Source of the DNA: Aquirufa ecclesiirivi
GTDB taxonomy: Bacteria > Bacteroidota > Bacteroidia > Cytophagales > Spirosomataceae
Reading direction: 5' to 3'
DNA: 64,000 nucleotides
Assembly: GCF_011250515.1 (NCBI RefSeq)
Contig: NZ_JAANOP010000011.1
Location: 1 to 64,000 of the forward strand
Shown piece after piece: positions 8,832 to 17,707 of this stretch. The notes beneath the pieces were generated by a model. That model ran no database searches, had not been told where the DNA came from, and worked only from the letters and a program-made list of their open reading frames with translations. The stretch's first letter is position 1. Each line of letters opens with the position of its first letter. The position numbers and the translations under genes were made by a program.

Positions 8832-9854
8832 ATGAAAAATCAACTTATTATCTTGTCTTTTCTGGGTATCGCAGCTTTGTTTCAGGCTTGTGTGACCATT
8901 CAGGTCAGTCCATCAGGAGAAGTTGCCAAGAAGCAATTTGCTTCAGATGATTTGTATGATGCACCTCAGCGTGCGGTGGCGTCAACTAAAAAAGTAAAAT
9001 CCGATTATTTGAATTTTGATGATAATTCCATCGTGATTGAAGAAGAGGAGGGGATAGCTGAGCAATCGACTTATTTGAATTCTAGAAGTGTCTACAATTA
9101 CAATAACAGTGTGAATCCTAAAACGTATAACCAAGCGTTTGATAGTGGTGATAATGCAGGTTACAACACCGCTTCTTCTTGGAATAATTGGTATGTTAAT
9201 CCGATGATTAGATATGGATATGGATTCGGTTCTCGTTGGTATTCGCCATTGAGTTCATACAACATGATGATAAATCCTTATTATTCCCCTTATGGCATGA
9301 TGAACGATCCATTCTATTTTGGAACCTCATATTTTGGCTTGGGTACGGCATATGGATTTAATAACTACCGTTTCTACAATCCTTTTTACAACCCATGGTC
9401 TTCCTATAATCCATACAGTAATTTTGGTGGGGTAGTGTACAATAATTACAACTATTATAATTCTTTGGGTTCTAATGGCTATAACTACAATAATACCACG
9501 GTAGACCCTCCACGTAAGGTAAATTACGGTCCAAGAGATGCGGCTTCATCTAACCGAGGTCGAAATGGAGATTCTTTCTCTAATACCCCTCGAAGTGGCA
9601 ATAACTATTACAATAACCAAGGTTCTAATCAGCCAAGTACCTATTCTAACCGTACGGCAGGTACGCAAAGTAGTGAGCGTTCGGCTGCGCCAAGAAGAAA
9701 TAGTAATGTAGAATACCGCTATGCGGAACCTTCTCAATCTCGTCAGACCGAAACGTTTTCTAGACCTTCGTATAACTCCGGAGGAGGATCTTATGGAGGA
9801 GGCGGAAGCACAAGTGGCGGAGGCGGTGGTGGAAGTTCACGTGGACCTAGGTAA
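8832..9854 (+). CDS. Tyr/Asn-rich envelope lipoprotein
   Basis: The 340-residue protein begins with a lipoprotein signal peptide ending in the lipobox LFQAC (Cys20). The mature part has a short charged N-terminal region and a long low-complexity middle rich in Tyr, Asn, Ser and Gly (about residues 90-220, with YNNYNYYNS-type runs). A Ser/Arg-rich stretch and a glycine-rich tail follow. I do not recognise a domain. It is probably a surface or outer-membrane-anchored protein. The barrel gene follows 11 bp downstream, suggesting co-expression. Confidence 0.75.
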   Translation: MKNQLIILSFLGIAALFQACVTIQVSPSGEVAKKQFASDDLYDAPQRAVASTKKVKSDYLNFDDNSIVIEEEEGIAEQSTYLNSRSVYNYNNSVNPKTYNQAFDSGDNAGYNTASSWNNWYVNPMIRYGYGFGSRWYSPLSSYNMMINPYYSPYGMMNDPFYFGTSYFGLGTAYGFNNYRFYNPFYNPWSSYNPYSNFGGVVYNNYNYYNSLGSNGYNYNNTTVDPPRKVNYGPRDAASSNRGRNGDSFSNTPRSGNNYYNNQGSNQPSTYSNRTAGTQSSERSAAPRRNSNVEYRYAEPSQSRQTETFSRPSYNSGGGSYGGGGSTSGGGGGGSSRGPR

Positions 9855-9865
9855 TTTTAAAACTT

Positions 9866-11422
9866 ATGAAAAAGTATATTTTAACAATCGCTTTAGGGTT
9901 GTGTTTGCCTAGCTTTGTGTTCGGACAAATCTATACTTATGCGAATCTGGCCAAATATTTCTCTACTAGCTATGGCACAGGGACAGCTCGAATGCAGGCT
10001 TTGGGAGGCACCTATAGTGTTCTAGGAGCAGATATTAGTTCCATTGCGGCTAATCCAGCTGGTTTGGGATTTTACAATCGTTCGGAGTTACATATCAGTA
10101 TGGCTCAACAAAATTCCTCTACTAGTTCTGAATACCTAGGTAGTACTGCTAAACAAACAGATGCATTATTTCATTTACCTAGTTTAGGATTGGTTTTAGC
10201 TGGAGATGCAAGTACTTACAGCAATTGGCACGGGGCTTTTGGGGTCAGTTTTACCCGGCATATGATCTTTACACAACCCGTGTATGTGTCTGGAACAAAT
10301 AATCGTAGTTCCTTATTGGATTCTTTTATAGAAAAAGCAAACGATAAAAATGCGACTGGGGCAAGTTTAGACGAAGAATACAGTCCTGCCAGTAATTATG
10401 CGGATAGTCCAGAAGCAGCGGCTTACCAAGCTTATTTGATTGATCCTAACGCTAGCTCAGGTGGTGTTCCATTCACGCGCTATGAGCCTAATTTGCCAAC
10501 ATCCCAGGTAGGAGAGGTCGTCAATTCTGGGGCTTTGAGTAGCTGGAATTTCAGCTATGGAGCTTCCTATATGGACAAATTATACATTGGTGCAGGCTTA
10601 CAGTTTTCTAAGATTACTTCTACGACCACCAGTAATTGGACAGAAGAATATGTTGGAGGACGCTATGTGGCGGGTATGAATTACCGGGAAAACTTATTGA
10701 CCAATGGTTCAGGAATATCTTTATCTCTTGGGATGATTTATAAATGGAGTCAGAATTTGAGAGTAGCTTTTAATTTCCAAAGTCCGGCATATTTTGATCA
10801 AATGAGTGAGCGCTATGATGCGCGCATTAGTCCTACCGTCAATGGCATTCCCTCGTATGATGCAAACGGAGTTCCGATTATCATAACGAACGTACGCCCC
10901 GTATACGTTACCCCGAATGAGTTTACTTATCAAATGACTAGTCCGATGACCTTATCAGGAGGATTAGCTTATTTCTTTGGAAAAAGAGGCTTTTTGAGCA
11001 TGGATTTGGCCTATGTAAATTACCCTGGCATGCGTGTATCTTCGGGAGAATTATCATCTTCGGCCAATCAACAATTTCAAGATAAGCACAATGGTCAAAT
11101 TAAGCGGAACTTTGAGTCGGCTTTGAACATTAAGATTGGAACAGAGATTCGTGTAACAACGAATTGGAATGTGCGAGCAGGTGTAGCTCAAATTGGTAGT
11201 GGATATGCAAGTACGTATGATAGCATTGATCGAAATAGCCTTCAAATATCTGGAGGTATTGGTTACCGAGCCTCTTCCTTTTATATTGATTTAACGGCTG
11301 TACAGCGCACCGCAAAAGATGGTTTTACTCCTTACAGTTTAAAAAATGCTGCAGATTATTCTTCAGCCATGTTGACAAAAAATAACCTGCAGTTTGTATT
11401 AGGAGCGGGAATATTATTCTAA
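9866..11422 (+). CDS. FadL/OMPP1-like outer-membrane protein
   Basis: The 518-residue protein has a signal peptide ending near FVFGQ. It contains the ARMQALGGTYSVLGADISSIAANPAGLGFYNRSE-type start found in FadL/TodX-like barrels of Bacteroidota (residues about 42-75). The rest is regular amphipathic strands, ending in the aromatic/hydrophobic LQFVLGAGILF expected for BAM-dependent insertion. Family members move hydrophobic molecules across the outer membrane, but the substrate here is unknown. It sits 11 bp after the lipoprotein gene and converges on aroK with a 4-bp gap. Confidence 0.85.
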   Translation: MKKYILTIALGLCLPSFVFGQIYTYANLAKYFSTSYGTGTARMQALGGTYSVLGADISSIAANPAGLGFYNRSELHISMAQQNSSTSSEYLGSTAKQTDALFHLPSLGLVLAGDASTYSNWHGAFGVSFTRHMIFTQPVYVSGTNNRSSLLDSFIEKANDKNATGASLDEEYSPASNYADSPEAAAYQAYLIDPNASSGGVPFTRYEPNLPTSQVGEVVNSGALSSWNFSYGASYMDKLYIGAGLQFSKITSTTTSNWTEEYVGGRYVAGMNYRENLLTNGSGISLSLGMIYKWSQNLRVAFNFQSPAYFDQMSERYDARISPTVNGIPSYDANGVPIIITNVRPVYVTPNEFTYQMTSPMTLSGGLAYFFGKRGFLSMDLAYVNYPGMRVSSGELSSSANQQFQDKHNGQIKRNFESALNIKIGTEIRVTTNWNVRAGVAQIGSGYASTYDSIDRNSLQISGGIGYRASSFYIDLTAVQRTAKDGFTPYSLKNAADYSSAMLTKNNLQFVLGAGILF

Positions 11423-11426
11423 TTAA

Positions 11427-11948
11427 TTATTGTACGGGTACATAAGATTCAATCAACCATAATAATTGGTTAACACTGATTTCTCCGTCCACTTGTATGT
11501 CAGCCTGTTTATAAAAAGGAAGTCTTTCTTCAAAAGTCTTTTTAATGGTTGCAATCACCGCCTCTTCGCTTTGGCTTTTATCTAATAATGGACGATTATT
11601 TCCTTGTGCCTTGTACAATCTTTTGGCTAAGTCGTCCAATTCCACATTCAAGAATATACTGATTCCATTCTTTTTCATGTAGTCCATGTTATCAAAGAAG
11701 CAAGGTACACCACCACCTGTGGCGATCACCATGGATTGGTCGGGTTGGAAACCATGTAAAGTTTTACGTTCTAATTCACGAAAATGCGCTTCCCCTTGGT
11801 TCGAAAAAATTTCAGAAATAGTTTTTTGTTCCCTTGTTTCAATCAGCTTATCCATGTCCGTAAAACTAAATCCTAAGTTTTTCGCTAATTCTTTGCCAAG
11901 AGTACTTTTACCCGAGGAGGGCATACCTATTAAATAAATATTTTTCAT
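11427..11948 (-). CDS. aroK: Shikimate kinase
   Basis: Phosphorylates shikimate with ATP in the chorismate pathway. The 173-residue enzyme has the Walker A loop GMPSSGKST (8-16), the shikimate-binding DMDK segment (about 31-34), FRELE (about 57-61) and ATGGGVP (about 76-82). The lid arginine region is NNRPLL. It is the last gene of a minus-strand unit after DUF1599 and the BT_3928 protein (2-bp gap). aroQ, an earlier pathway step, lies 9 kb away at 20677. Confidence 0.93.
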   Translation of the reverse strand: MKNIYLIGMPSSGKSTLGKELAKNLGFSFTDMDKLIETREQKTISEIFSNQGEAHFRELERKTLHGFQPDQSMVIATGGGVPCFFDNMDYMKKNGISIFLNVELDDLAKRLYKAQGNNRPLLDKSQSEEAVIATIKKTFEERLPFYKQADIQVDGEISVNQLLWLIESYVPVQ

Positions 11949-11950
11949 TC

Positions 11951-13060
11951 TTAATCTGTTGTTATTAAACGTTGGTCTATGTCTTCGATGCTAGGCAGGT
12001 GGTAGGCAGACCATTTACCACGTACAGTTCCTTGGTTGAGTAACCAAAGTCCTGGGCTAGAACGAATGATGGTTTTTAATACTTTGGTATCCACGGACAT
12101 GGCCGGGAAGTTCAGTTGATACTCATGTCGGATGGCATTAACCTCCTCATCTGAGGAAGCACTTAATAACCACACAGCAATTCCTTTTTTACTAGCTTCA
12201 TTGGCCAATACCGCAATTTGTTTTAAGGCATCCAAATGAGAATGCTGCACATTTGGAATGATGACCATGAGTTTTTTTCCTTTGAAACTCTCAGCGGTAT
12301 AATCGACGGTATCGTTATCTACCCAGATTCGATAATCGGTAATCAAGGGTCTAGCTTCTTTTTCATTCAAGGCTTGCATCGAAACAAAAACAGCCTGGGT
12401 ATCGGTAGGCATTTCAGTTAATGTCTCTTCTTTGCCATTGATTTTGTATACATAAGAAAAGCGCATGGCTTCTCTCGACTTCATGTTTTGCGGAATATGA
12501 TCTCCAATGGCATAAGGCAGGCCATCGTGAATGGGCAAGTAGAAATAGCAGTAAACGCCTAAAGAAATGCTCAATATAGCACTGATGATGACTGGACCAA
12601 GGTTTTTATTGAATGACTTTATTTTGTCCGTAAATAATAAACTAAGCGCCAAAATGAACAGGAAAACATCTTTGAAGAAAGAGGTCCATGGCGTCAATTT
12701 GATCGTCTCTCCGAAACAACCGCAATCCGTTACTTTGTTAAAATAAGCCGAATAAAATGTCAGGAAACCAAAGAATCCCAACAGGCCTAAAAAGGTCCAA
12801 AGCACTTGTTTCGTTCGGTAGTTTGCCCACAGAGCAATGCCCAATACAATTTCCATGCTACTTAAGAGAATGGAAAGGGGTAATGCAAAAGGAATCCAGA
12901 ATTTCCAGAAACCTTCCATGGTCGGGAAATCTTGGGAGAAAACGTCAAAATACTCTTCTAATTTCAATTGGGTGCCTATCGGATCATTGAGTTTGATGAG
13001 ACCTGAAAAGAGGAAGATAAAGACCAATAAAAAAGTAGCGATTCGACTGTATTGCCGCAT
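11951..13060 (-). CDS. BT_3928-family (MauE/DoxX-like) membrane protein with thioredoxin-like C-terminus
   Basis: The 369-residue protein has about four transmembrane helices (roughly residues 8-25, 60-78, 86-105, 130-150) of the MauE/DoxX type. The DCGCFG motif lies between helices, a redox-associated signature. A further hydrophobic helix (about 158-178) leads to a periplasmic domain with a thioredoxin-like layout but no obvious CxxC. The family is conserved in Bacteroidota near DUF1599 genes. A role in handling electrons for envelope disulfides is an inference from the MauE similarity. It is 12 bp after DUF1599 and 2 bp before aroK. Confidence 0.75.
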   Translation of the reverse strand: MRQYSRIATFLLVFIFLFSGLIKLNDPIGTQLKLEEYFDVFSQDFPTMEGFWKFWIPFALPLSILLSSMEIVLGIALWANYRTKQVLWTFLGLLGFFGFLTFYSAYFNKVTDCGCFGETIKLTPWTSFFKDVFLFILALSLLFTDKIKSFNKNLGPVIISAILSISLGVYCYFYLPIHDGLPYAIGDHIPQNMKSREAMRFSYVYKINGKEETLTEMPTDTQAVFVSMQALNEKEARPLITDYRIWVDNDTVDYTAESFKGKKLMVIIPNVQHSHLDALKQIAVLANEASKKGIAVWLLSASSDEEVNAIRHEYQLNFPAMSVDTKVLKTIIRSSPGLWLLNQGTVRGKWSAYHLPSIEDIDQRLITTD

Positions 13061-13072
13061 GTTATTGGTGGA

Positions 13073-13651
13073 TTATTGTTGTTGGATTTGCATTTGCTCC
13101 TCCTTAATTTTGATCAAACAAAAGACTGCATAATTTAGCATGTCTTGGTAATTAGCTTCTACACCTTCTGAAACCAAGGTTATACCCAGGTTGTTTTCGA
13201 TTTGTTTGGTACGGAAAATCTTCATTAAAATCAGGTCTGTCATGCTACTAACTCGCATGTCGCGCCAGGCCTCACCATAATCGTGATTTTTATTGCGTAA
13301 AAGCTCTAAGGTACTTTCTACTTGAAGATCGTAAAATCGACTTAATTCTTCGGCTGAAAACTCCATTTGTTCGGAGGTTTCGAGCGACTTTTGAATCATG
13401 GCTATGATGCAATAGTTGATGATTCCAATGAATTCACCTTCAATGCCATCTTGGATTTTTTGCTCTCCTTTTTCTTGAATGCTGCGTATGCGCTGCGCTT
13501 TAATAAAAATTTGATCTGTTAAACTGGGCAATCGTAAAATTCGCCAAGAAGTACCGTAATCTTTGTTTTTTTTATCAAACAAGGCTTTGCAGTGTGAAAT
13601 TACTTGTCGATATTCGATTTCAGTTTGGGAAGGCGCATTGTCCCTGTTCAT
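13073..13651 (-). CDS. DUF1599 (nucleotide-modification-associated-like) protein
   Basis: The 192-residue protein has two tandem versions of one motif: NKDYGTSWRILRLPSLTDQ (residues about 29-47) and NHDYGEAWRDMRVSSMTDL (about 119-137). Each is followed by a helical segment (FIKAQRIRSIQEK and LMKIFRTKQIENN), so the protein is an internal duplication. DUF1599 belongs with all-alpha proteins related to nucleotide-modification domains, but its biochemical role is not established. It is first in the unit DUF1599 - BT_3928 - aroK and is divergent from folP. Confidence 0.8.
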   Translation of the reverse strand: MNRDNAPSQTEIEYRQVISHCKALFDKKNKDYGTSWRILRLPSLTDQIFIKAQRIRSIQEKGEQKIQDGIEGEFIGIINYCIIAMIQKSLETSEQMEFSAEELSRFYDLQVESTLELLRNKNHDYGEAWRDMRVSSMTDLILMKIFRTKQIENNLGITLVSEGVEANYQDMLNYAVFCLIKIKEEQMQIQQQ

Positions 13652-13691
13652 AGGAGAGGATTAGTTTACAAATCTCTTTTTTTTCAGACTA

Positions 13692-13699
13692 CAAAAATA
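13692..13699 (-). promoter_or_regulatory. Promoter -7 box for the DUF1599 unit
   Basis: Reads TATTTTTG on the minus strand, a full match to TAnnTTTG, 41 bp upstream of the DUF1599 start in the divergent spacer shared with folP. Confidence 0.5.
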
Positions 13700-13726
13700 T
13701 TTAAATTATCCTAAATTTCAGCTCAT

Positions 13727-14596
13727 TTGGAAGCTCTTTTTCCATCTTTTCAAACAATTCGATATAAGTCGGGTTTGATTGATCTTCAGATACCCCAAAT
13801 CATGGGTATATTGAATGCTACGCCTGATTCTTTTTTTTCAGCAAGTAGGGTAAGTGTCATCGACGATTGCTTGGCATTAGCTTCCCAAATGGTGGAGGAA
13901 GGTGCTAGTATCTTGGATATCGGAGGGCATTCCACTCGACCAGATGCACAAGCGGTTTCCGCTCAGGAGGAGCAAGATCGAGTACTTCCAGTAGTTGAGG
14001 CCTTACGTAAAGCATTTCCTAAGATGTGTCTTTCCGTGGATACATACCGCCTGTCGGTCGCTCAAGCCGCCATTCAAGCAGGAGCAGATTGGTTTAATGA
14101 TGTAGGAGGTGGGCAAATGGATGAGGGAATATTCGAATGGGTCGCCGAAAATCAGGTTCCTTATATTTTAACGCATAGTGTAGGGGCATTTTCTCAAGTT
14201 CATCAAGTACCTAACTACCAATATGTGGTGGAAGATGTCTGGCTAGACATGGCAAAAAAAATAAAGGCCTTACGTTCCTTGGGTGCCAAGGATGTCATAT
14301 TGGACCCTGGTTTTGGCTTTTCAAAATCCTTGGATCAAAACTATCAATTGATGGCTCAGTTGCATCAATTTACTCGATTGGGGCTGCCACTTTTAGTGGG
14401 TATATCCCGAAAATCCATGATACAAAAAGTACTTGGAACCAAGGCAGAGCAGTCATTAAATGGAACTACGGTTTTGCATACGGTGGCATTGCAACAAGGC
14501 GCACACATCTTACGAGTGCATGATGTCAATGAAGCTAGACAAGTCATTCAATTAGTGAAGAAATTACAAGAAAATGGTTTACCCAATTTATCATAA
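13727..14596 (+). CDS. folP: Dihydropteroate synthase
   Basis: Condenses p-aminobenzoate with dihydropterin pyrophosphate in folate synthesis; the sulfonamide target. The 289-residue TIM barrel has the pterin-binding MGILNATPDSF (26-36), GGHSTRP (66-72) and SVDTYR (about 105-110). The DVGGG, DPGFGF and GISRKS motifs are also present. The usual MHM(R/K)G loop reads THSVG, keeping the histidine. The start is TTG 13727, since no earlier ATG is available and the next one (MGIL) would remove part of the fold. It overlaps the downstream pabC-like gene by 23 bp. Confidence 0.92.
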   Translation: MEALFPSFQTIRYKSGLIDLQIPQIMGILNATPDSFFSASRVSVIDDCLALASQMVEEGASILDIGGHSTRPDAQAVSAQEEQDRVLPVVEALRKAFPKMCLSVDTYRLSVAQAAIQAGADWFNDVGGGQMDEGIFEWVAENQVPYILTHSVGAFSQVHQVPNYQYVVEDVWLDMAKKIKALRSLGAKDVILDPGFGFSKSLDQNYQLMAQLHQFTRLGLPLLVGISRKSMIQKVLGTKAEQSLNGTTVLHTVALQQGAHILRVHDVNEARQVIQLVKKLQENGLPNLS

Positions 14597-15389
14597 TCAC
14601 CACTGGATAGATCCAGATCAGGTATTTGTTAGCATTCAGGATGTCGGTTTTTTACGAGGCTTTGGCATATTTGACTTTTTTAGAGTCATGCATGGCAGAC
14701 CTATTTTTCTTTCGGATCACTTGGACCGCTTTTTGGCATCGGCAGATAAAATGGGCATTTCCCATATCTACAGCAAAGAACAATTAGCAGGTTTAATTCA
14801 TGAGATTGCAGCGAAGTCGGCAGTAGCATGCTTAGGTATCAAAATGGTACTAACCGGTGGAGATTCCTCCAATGGTTTTGAGCCTCAAGGAAAAAGTCAA
14901 TTATTTATTATTCCCAACGAGTTTCAATTCATGGACCCCATCCATGGTATGAAATTGGCCAGTCGGCAATATGTCCGTGAAATGGCGGATATTAAATCAT
15001 TGAATTATGCTTATGCCATCCGAAATTGGAACGACATTAAATCCCAAGGTTTCGATGATTTGATTTACTATACCCAAGATCATGGTGTTTCAGAATCCTC
15101 TAGAAGCAATTTGTTTTGTGTGAAGGACGGGGTTCTGTATACTCCGACACATCATATTTTGGAAGGTATTACAAGAAAACACGTGATTGATTTGGCATCC
15201 TCTATCATGGAAGTTAGGGTGCAAGATGTGAGTTTAGAAGCATTTAAACAGGCCGACGAAGTTTTTACCACGGGAAGTACCAAGCGAGTGGTTCCTATCC
15301 TTCAAATTGATGATAGTATCATTGCCGATGGGAAAAGAGGAGAGATCACTGCACAATTGTACGAGCGATTAATCCAACACGAAAATTAG
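14574..15389 (+). CDS. Class IV aminotransferase, probably 4-amino-4-deoxychorismate lyase
   Basis: The 271-residue PLP fold type IV protein has its Schiff-base lysine at Lys141 in IKSLNYAYAIRNW. The GVSESSRSNLFCVKDG and FTTGSTKRVVPI segments hold the PLP phosphate. The family includes D-amino-acid and branched-chain transaminases as well as PabC. The 23-bp overlap with folP suggests PabC, which makes the p-aminobenzoate that FolP uses. That assignment is an inference from context; motifs alone do not separate the activities. It ends in a 4-bp convergent overlap with mogA. Confidence 0.75.
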   Translation: MVYPIYHNHHWIDPDQVFVSIQDVGFLRGFGIFDFFRVMHGRPIFLSDHLDRFLASADKMGISHIYSKEQLAGLIHEIAAKSAVACLGIKMVLTGGDSSNGFEPQGKSQLFIIPNEFQFMDPIHGMKLASRQYVREMADIKSLNYAYAIRNWNDIKSQGFDDLIYYTQDHGVSESSRSNLFCVKDGVLYTPTHHILEGITRKHVIDLASSIMEVRVQDVSLEAFKQADEVFTTGSTKRVVPILQIDDSIIADGKRGEITAQLYERLIQHEN

Positions 15390-15913
15390 GAAGAGGGTGG
15401 TCGGAAGGCCTTCATATTGGCTTCATTGCACACCAAAAATGGGCCACCAATCAAATCAATGCAATATGGGATGGCAGGAAATACAGCCTCTAGGCATTGA
15501 CGAATCGCTTTTGGTTTTCCTGGCAAATTGACAATCAAGGATTTTCCTCGAATACCCGCAGTTTGGCGACTCAATATGGCCGTAGGGACGTATTGTAGGC
15601 TCACCTGACGCATCAATTCTCCAAAACCGGGCATCATCTTTTGACATACTGCTTCCGTGGCTTCAGGCGTAACATCACGCAATGCTGGCCCAGTTCCTCC
15701 AGTCGTCACAATCAGACAAGCCCCTGCTTCATCCGCCATTTGGCACATGCTTTGTTCCAAAAGAGCCTGCTCATCGGGAATCACCGCATAAACTACCTCA
15801 AAATCGGAAATCAAGTACTCCTTGAGTAATTCTACGACGGCTTTACCCGGGATATCTTCATAGATACCTGCACTGGCGCGGTCAGAAACATTGATAACCC
15901 CTATTTTAATCAT
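15386..15913 (-). CDS. mog: Molybdopterin adenylyltransferase (MogA-type)
   Basis: Activates molybdopterin by adenylylation before molybdenum insertion. The 175-residue protein has the MoaB/Mog signature TTGGTGPALRDVTPEAT (about 69-85), the opening IGVINVSDRAS and the C-terminal LPGKPKAI...IPYCIDLIGG stretch typical of MogA rather than MoaB. It overlaps tcdA by 4 bp. No other Mo-cofactor genes are in the window, so the pathway is encoded elsewhere or its role here differs. Confidence 0.85.
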   Translation of the reverse strand: MIKIGVINVSDRASAGIYEDIPGKAVVELLKEYLISDFEVVYAVIPDEQALLEQSMCQMADEAGACLIVTTGGTGPALRDVTPEATEAVCQKMMPGFGELMRQVSLQYVPTAILSRQTAGIRGKSLIVNLPGKPKAIRQCLEAVFPAIPYCIDLIGGPFLVCNEANMKAFRPPSS

Positions 15914-16707
15914 TTCTTTTGTTTATTTTTTTGCTCCATTTTAATGAAGGCTTTGGGCTTCTTTTCCATTGGAATGGGCTCATTCAATAAATCTCGAATC
16001 ACAACAGAGGCACAAACACCCCCAAAGGCAGCTGGCAAATAGGAAATGGTTCCGTATGCCGACTTCTTATAGTTGGACCCATCCGTCAGTATCAGCGATT
16101 CATCTTTCACTTTTTCCTGAGAATACACGGCTTTGATCCCGCGTGAAACACCCATTTTGCGGATACGTTTTCTTACTAAGGAAGCCAAATAGCATTCGCG
16201 GGTATCTAACAAATCCGCTGTTTTGAGTTTAGTAGGATCTAATTTTCCTCCTGCCCCCATGGAGCTTACTATTTTTAAACCTAAGTCATAGGCTGTTTTC
16301 AACAAAGTCAATTTGGGTGTGACCGAATCGATGCAATCCATGACGTAATCGTATTTTGTTTTTTCCAAGATGTCTTTGGCCGCTTCAGGACTCAAAAAAG
16401 TCTCATGTTCGTGTAAGATTAAATCTGGATTGATGGCCTTTAAGCGCTCAGCCATGATTTTTACTTTAGCGACACCGTGGTTGGTTGCTAAGGCAGGCAA
16501 TTGTCGATTGCGGTTGGTGGGATCTACCACATCGCCATCTACAATGGTCATGGTTCCCACTCCAGATCGAACAATAAACTCGGCAGCAAAAGAGCCAACT
16601 CCTCCTAGTCCTACAATCAATACATGGGCATTTTGTAATTGCTGAATACCTTGTTCTCCAATGAGAAGTTCGGAGCGACTCAGCCAAGAAAGGTCTTTTT
16701 TACACAT
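15910..16707 (-). CDS. tcdA: tRNA threonylcarbamoyladenosine dehydratase (TcdA/CsdL)
   Basis: An E1/ThiF-like ATP-dependent enzyme that cyclises t6A37 in tRNA to ct6A. The 265-residue protein has the Rossmann loop GLGGVGS (33-39), VDPTNRNRQ (about 61-69), the CIDSVTPK nucleotide-binding segment and the SSMGAGGKLDPT motif characteristic of TcdA. Its usual partner system CsdA/CsdE is not adjacent, although a cysteine desulfurase is at 6079. tsaE, needed for the preceding t6A step, is at 24702. It overlaps mogA by 4 bp and follows the glycosyltransferase by 2 bp. Confidence 0.9.
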   Translation of the reverse strand: MCKKDLSWLSRSELLIGEQGIQQLQNAHVLIVGLGGVGSFAAEFIVRSGVGTMTIVDGDVVDPTNRNRQLPALATNHGVAKVKIMAERLKAINPDLILHEHETFLSPEAAKDILEKTKYDYVMDCIDSVTPKLTLLKTAYDLGLKIVSSMGAGGKLDPTKLKTADLLDTRECYLASLVRKRIRKMGVSRGIKAVYSQEKVKDESLILTDGSNYKKSAYGTISYLPAAFGGVCASVVIRDLLNEPIPMEKKPKAFIKMEQKNKQKK

Positions 16708-16709
16708 AT

Positions 16710-17675
16710 TTAGGATATTTCTTCCTTGATTTGATAATCGGTTGTTTTGTCAGAATTGGTCACCATCAGCTCACCAATGAAGCCAGCTAAAAATAACTGA
16801 ACACCTAATATAATCGCCACCAATGCCAAAAAGAACAAAGGATTATCTGTTACATTTCGGTATTTTAAGTGCTGTGTTATATTGTACAGTTTTTCACCAA
16901 TGAGCCACATGGTAATGATGCTGCCTGAAAAGAAAGAAAGTATACCTAAGCTACCGAAAAGGTGCATGGGTCTTTTGCCAAAGGTCTGCACAAAGGTGAT
17001 GGATAGTAAATCCAAAAATCCATACAAGAAACGCTCCAAGCCGAATTTGGTAACTCCATACTTTCTAGCTTGGTGCTGCACGACCTTTTCTCCGATCTTA
17101 GAAAAACCATTCCATTTAGCCTGAACGGGAATGTAGCGATGCATTTCGCCATATAAGCGGATGGTCTTAATGACTTCTAATTTATATGCTTTTAGACCAC
17201 AGTTGAAGTCATGTAAATACACACCCGAGAGTGACCTCGTAGCGGCATTGTATAATTTGGTTGGGATGGTTTTGGACAAAGGATCAAAACGTTTTTGTTT
17301 CCAACCTGATACCAAATCATAGCCATCCTTAGTAATCATTTCATATAAAGCAGGAATTTCATCAGGAGAATCTTGTAAGTCGGCATCCATCGTAATGACC
17401 ACAGACCCTTGTGCCTTGGAGAAACCTTCATGTAAAGCGGCTGATTTGCCGTAATTACGGGCAAAGGAACTAGCTTTAATACTTGGGTATTGAACGGATA
17501 AGGATTTTAATACTTCCCAAGATTCATCTCGACTGCCATCGTTGACAAAAATCATTTCATAAGTGAAATGGTTGGCTCTCATGACCCGATCAATCCAAGC
17601 ACATAGCTCAGGAAGTGATTCAGCCTCATTGTAGAGAGGGACGACGATGGAAATTTGTAGCGTAGAATCTTGCAT
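16710..17675 (-). CDS. Family 2 glycosyltransferase, DPM/GtrB-like
   Basis: The 321-residue membrane glycosyltransferase has an N-terminal GT-A domain: VVPLYNEAESLPEL, VNDGSRDESW and the DAD motif in VITMDADLQDSP (about residues 92-104). Two C-terminal transmembrane helices follow (about 233-255 and 272-297). Such enzymes usually move a sugar from a nucleotide donor onto a polyprenyl phosphate at the inner membrane. The sugar is not predictable. A TATTTTTG box at 17691-17698 may give it its own promoter. Confidence 0.88.
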   Translation of the reverse strand: MQDSTLQISIVVPLYNEAESLPELCAWIDRVMRANHFTYEMIFVNDGSRDESWEVLKSLSVQYPSIKASSFARNYGKSAALHEGFSKAQGSVVITMDADLQDSPDEIPALYEMITKDGYDLVSGWKQKRFDPLSKTIPTKLYNAATRSLSGVYLHDFNCGLKAYKLEVIKTIRLYGEMHRYIPVQAKWNGFSKIGEKVVQHQARKYGVTKFGLERFLYGFLDLLSITFVQTFGKRPMHLFGSLGILSFFSGSIITMWLIGEKLYNITQHLKYRNVTDNPLFFLALVAIILGVQLFLAGFIGELMVTNSDKTTDYQIKEEIS

Positions 17676-17707
17676 GTTGACAAAAATACAAAAAGCTTTT
17701 TATTATT

